Source: Siphonodentalium dalli
Lineage: Eukaryota; Mollusca; Scaphopoda; Gadilida; Siphonodentaliidae
Direction of reading: 5' to 3'
DNA length: 64,000 nucleotides
Assembly (NCBI GenBank): GCA_032622095.1
Contig: CP136065.1
Location: forward strand, 65,463,031-65,527,030
Shown here: one piece after another, positions 62,288 to 64,000 of the stretch
Layout of the letters: every line of letters starts with the position of its first letter
Numbering within the stretch: position 1 is the first letter of the stretch
The notes under the pieces: generated by a model
What the model was told of the DNA's origin: nothing
The model's input: only the letters and a program-made list of their open reading frames with translations
Databases searched by the model: none
Made by a program: the position numbers and the translations under genes

Positions 62288-62957
62288 CCACGAAGTTGAA
62301 AGAGACACACTCTCACTCGAAAGTCAAACATTTAATTATTGATTGATCAAGTGGCGTCAGTGATTCAGCCTTTATGATACGTCTATAATTTAATCATAAA
62401 TTGTCAATCCATGATCACGACCAGCTGTGATGCGCACGCGGGATTGATATATTTCGACCGTGGTGACACTTGTTAGTTTTAATTTTCTTGTTTCATTTCT
62501 TTGCAAATTTTCAGTCGTCTTGATGTGTCTATAGTTACTTGTGTACTGATGAATGATGATTAGCAGCCAGTGCAGTTAATAACTTGGCAAGGCATGCAGT
62601 CCTACCTGAAGAAATCCTGATACAACATGGATATTTCATTTTAAAACGTAGGAAGTATCGAATATTTTTCACGTACATTTTAGGCACGCGGTGAAGGCAT
62701 GGTCACTCGACGCTGCTATCATTTCTGTAGCGTGAAAGTTATCAAGAAAGTTATGCTATCGAGAAATAACCTTTATGACAACGTGTGTTGCGGCCAATTG
62801 TTTTACAGTCGAAATATATTAATCCCGCGTGCGCCTCACAGCTGGTCGTGATCAGTTGCGACTAGCCAATCAAAAACGCTGAATTTCTGACGCCGCTTGA
62901 TCAATAGTTATTAAAATGTTTTAAGTGAAAGCGAGTCTCTTCCAACTTCACGCCTTA
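62288..62957. mobile_element. ~670-bp non-autonomous element with ~165-bp terminal inverted repeats
   Basis: GAAGTTGAAAGAGAC near 62,295 pairs with GTCTCTTCCAACTTC near 62,936. TTGATCAAGTGGCGTCAG pairs with CTGACGCCGCTTGATCAA. ATCACGACCAGCTGTGATGC with GCACGCGGGATTGATATATT pairs with AATATATTAATCCCGCGTGC with GCCTCACAGCTGGTCGTGAT. The interior has no coding sequence. Its right end lies about 65 bp before the proposed splice acceptor of the Thr-rich exon. Confidence 0.75.
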
Positions 62958-63020
62958 ATTATACTTGATTTTCGGAATAATCAGTTGTGGGCATGCAACT
63001 GTTGGTTATATTATGCCCAG

Positions 63021-63437
63021 GGTATATATGGTCGCGTACAATATGTTCTATAACAATAGAAGAGAGTGTAACAGCAACAACAACAACGACGACGATGGCA
63101 ACAACAACAGCATCAACGACAACGGCTACTACGGCTACCACAACAACAACAACATCAACGACAACGGCTACCACAACAACAACAACGACGACGACAACAA
63201 CAACGACAGCAACAACGACAGCAACAACGTCAACGACAACGGCTACCACAACGACAACGACAACAGCGATGACAACAACGACGACGACGACGACAACAAC
63301 AACAACAACAACGACTGCAACAACGACTGCAACAACATCAACGACAACGGCTACCACAACAACGACGACGACAACGACGACGACAACAACGACGACGACG
63401 ACACCAGTAACGACGACGACAACAACAACAACACCAG
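63021..63437 (+). CDS. Thr-rich (mucin-like) stalk exon of a lectin gene
   Basis: The open frame is a run of ACA, ACG and GCA codons giving about 120 residues that are almost only Thr with scattered Ala and Ser, ending T-T-T-P-G. Such tracts are typically O-glycosylated stalks. The donor ACACCAG|GTATAT leaves phase 1, and the next exon at 63,781 completes the codon and continues in frame, strong support for the junction. The acceptor is uncertain. ATGCCCAG|GG at 63,020 and AACAG|CA at 63,074 give phase 1. GAAGAG|AG at 63,064 gives phase 0 and would join the PAN exon directly, but it is a poor site. The start given here uses the first. The minus-strand poly-Val frame is a shadow. Confidence 0.6.
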
Positions 63438-63780
63438 GTATATATAGTACTATACAGTCAGGGTTGTGGCGTAAGGGTGTGGGTAACACAAAACCTCCCC
63501 ATGTCGCCACGTCCCTGTCACAATATAGCTATTTAAATGTAGTTTTCCCCATTGTTTTGACATTCTATGTTCATCTTTCACTTCCTGTGGAGCCAGATCA
63601 GTTACCATTGGCACATGTACCGATGATACATTTTAATTTCGTATTAGACTCGAGCTTAATTCTTGAATTTGTCTGTTGAAACAATTCCTGTGAACCTATT
63701 TATTGACAATAAGAAAATAAACAAATAGACATATATTATATGTCGTTTTGAACGTTACACGTGTTTTCTTCCTTGTGTAG

Positions 63781-63984
63781 CATGTGACAGCCAGTTGGGA
63801 TACGCACTATATACACTGGATGTGAATTCACACTGCCTGAAGTACCATCGCCACGACGCAACTGGTGACAGTGCCCGCAGCACATGCGTCGACGAAGGGG
63901 CTCACTTGATACTGATAGAGAGCAGAACCATGTTAGATGGCCTGCATAGACTGCATACTATATTCGGATCTGACCATTATAAAG
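63781..63984 (+). CDS. C-type lectin-like domain, first exon (gene continues beyond window)
   Basis: The exon is bounded by a pyrimidine-rich acceptor (TTTTCTTCCTTGTGTAG) and a GTAAGA donor, 204 bp, phase 1 at both ends. It encodes C-D-S-Q-L-G-Y, then H-C-L-K-Y, then a helix-like S-A-R-S-T-C-V-D-E-G-A-H-L-I-L-I-E-S, the N-terminal half of a long-form C-type lectin domain: an extra N-terminal Cys pair, the first disulphide Cys, and the C-x-x-x-G-A-x-L-x-x-I-E-S block. The calcium- and sugar-binding motifs (EPN/QPD, WND) would lie in later exons outside the window, so ligand cannot be predicted. With the Thr-rich exon and perhaps the PAN exon at 18.2 kb it makes a secreted or surface lectin. 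Confidence 0.8.
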
Positions 63985-64000
63985 GTAAGACTAAACCGCT

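Noticed and set aside
62959-63510. Minus-strand poly-Val/Ala frame and plus-strand Asn/Asp frame
   Set aside because: Shadows of the ACA/ACG repeat. The Thr frame is the one that splices in phase to the CTLD exon.

Overview
The window looks like invertebrate animal genomic DNA, most likely lophotrochozoan and probably mollusc. It is AT-rich and intron-bearing, and repeats dominate it. The guess rests on the kind of repeats (tRNA-headed SINE with an (AAT)n tail, DIRS-type and jockey/CR1-like retroelements, 120-170 bp satellites), on abundant foldback DNA, and on a secreted PAN/C-type-lectin gene. No marker gene fixes the species. There are no operons, rRNA genes or functional tRNA genes.

Host coding sequence is sparse. 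Exon 18,201-18,488 (+) has a strong start context, a signal peptide, a PAN/apple-like cysteine pattern and a GTAAGT donor. At the right edge, a Thr-rich mucin-like exon (about 63,021-63,437) and the first part of a C-type lectin domain (63,781-63,984) join in phase. The simplest reading is one secreted lectin gene (signal peptide - PAN - Thr-rich stalk - CTLD) whose introns hold about 45 kb of mobile DNA and which runs off the right edge. Linkage of the first exon to the last two is inferred.

Layout. 1-4.8 kb: a palindromic element, then a decayed non-LTR retrotransposon split by at least five later insertions, one with a clean 10-bp target duplication. 4.8-11.6 kb: a mosaic of satellite-like modules joined at a recurring ACTAG junction, interrupted by a Harbinger-type element with a TTA duplication. 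11.6-18.2 kb: a second Harbinger-type element (TAA duplication), small foldback MITEs and a minus-strand LINE 3' end. 21.0-36.6 kb: a 15.6-kb inverted repeat whose arms carry three satellites (30, 15 and 26 bp) in mirrored order, about six times longer in the right arm. Its loop holds a tandem pair of unrecognised ORF units with LINE-like tails and one arm of another foldback family. 40.5-45.9 kb: a near-complete copy of that second family, with a 42-bp minisatellite around a 131-bp core. 48.3-51.2 kb: a GACCTTGA module, a MITE and a 69-bp minisatellite. 51.4-61.2 kb: a decayed but structurally complete DIRS-like tyrosine-recombinase retrotransposon with both inverted terminal repeats and the internal complementary region, split by a SINE and by a third foldback copy. 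61.2-63.0 kb: two more inverted-repeat elements directly before the lectin exons.

The strongest novel candidates are the two foldback families, the asymmetric satellite growth in the 15.6-kb element, and the ORF-bearing tandem units at 23.2-25.1 kb. Boundaries of the degenerate repeats are approximate, usually within tens of bases.
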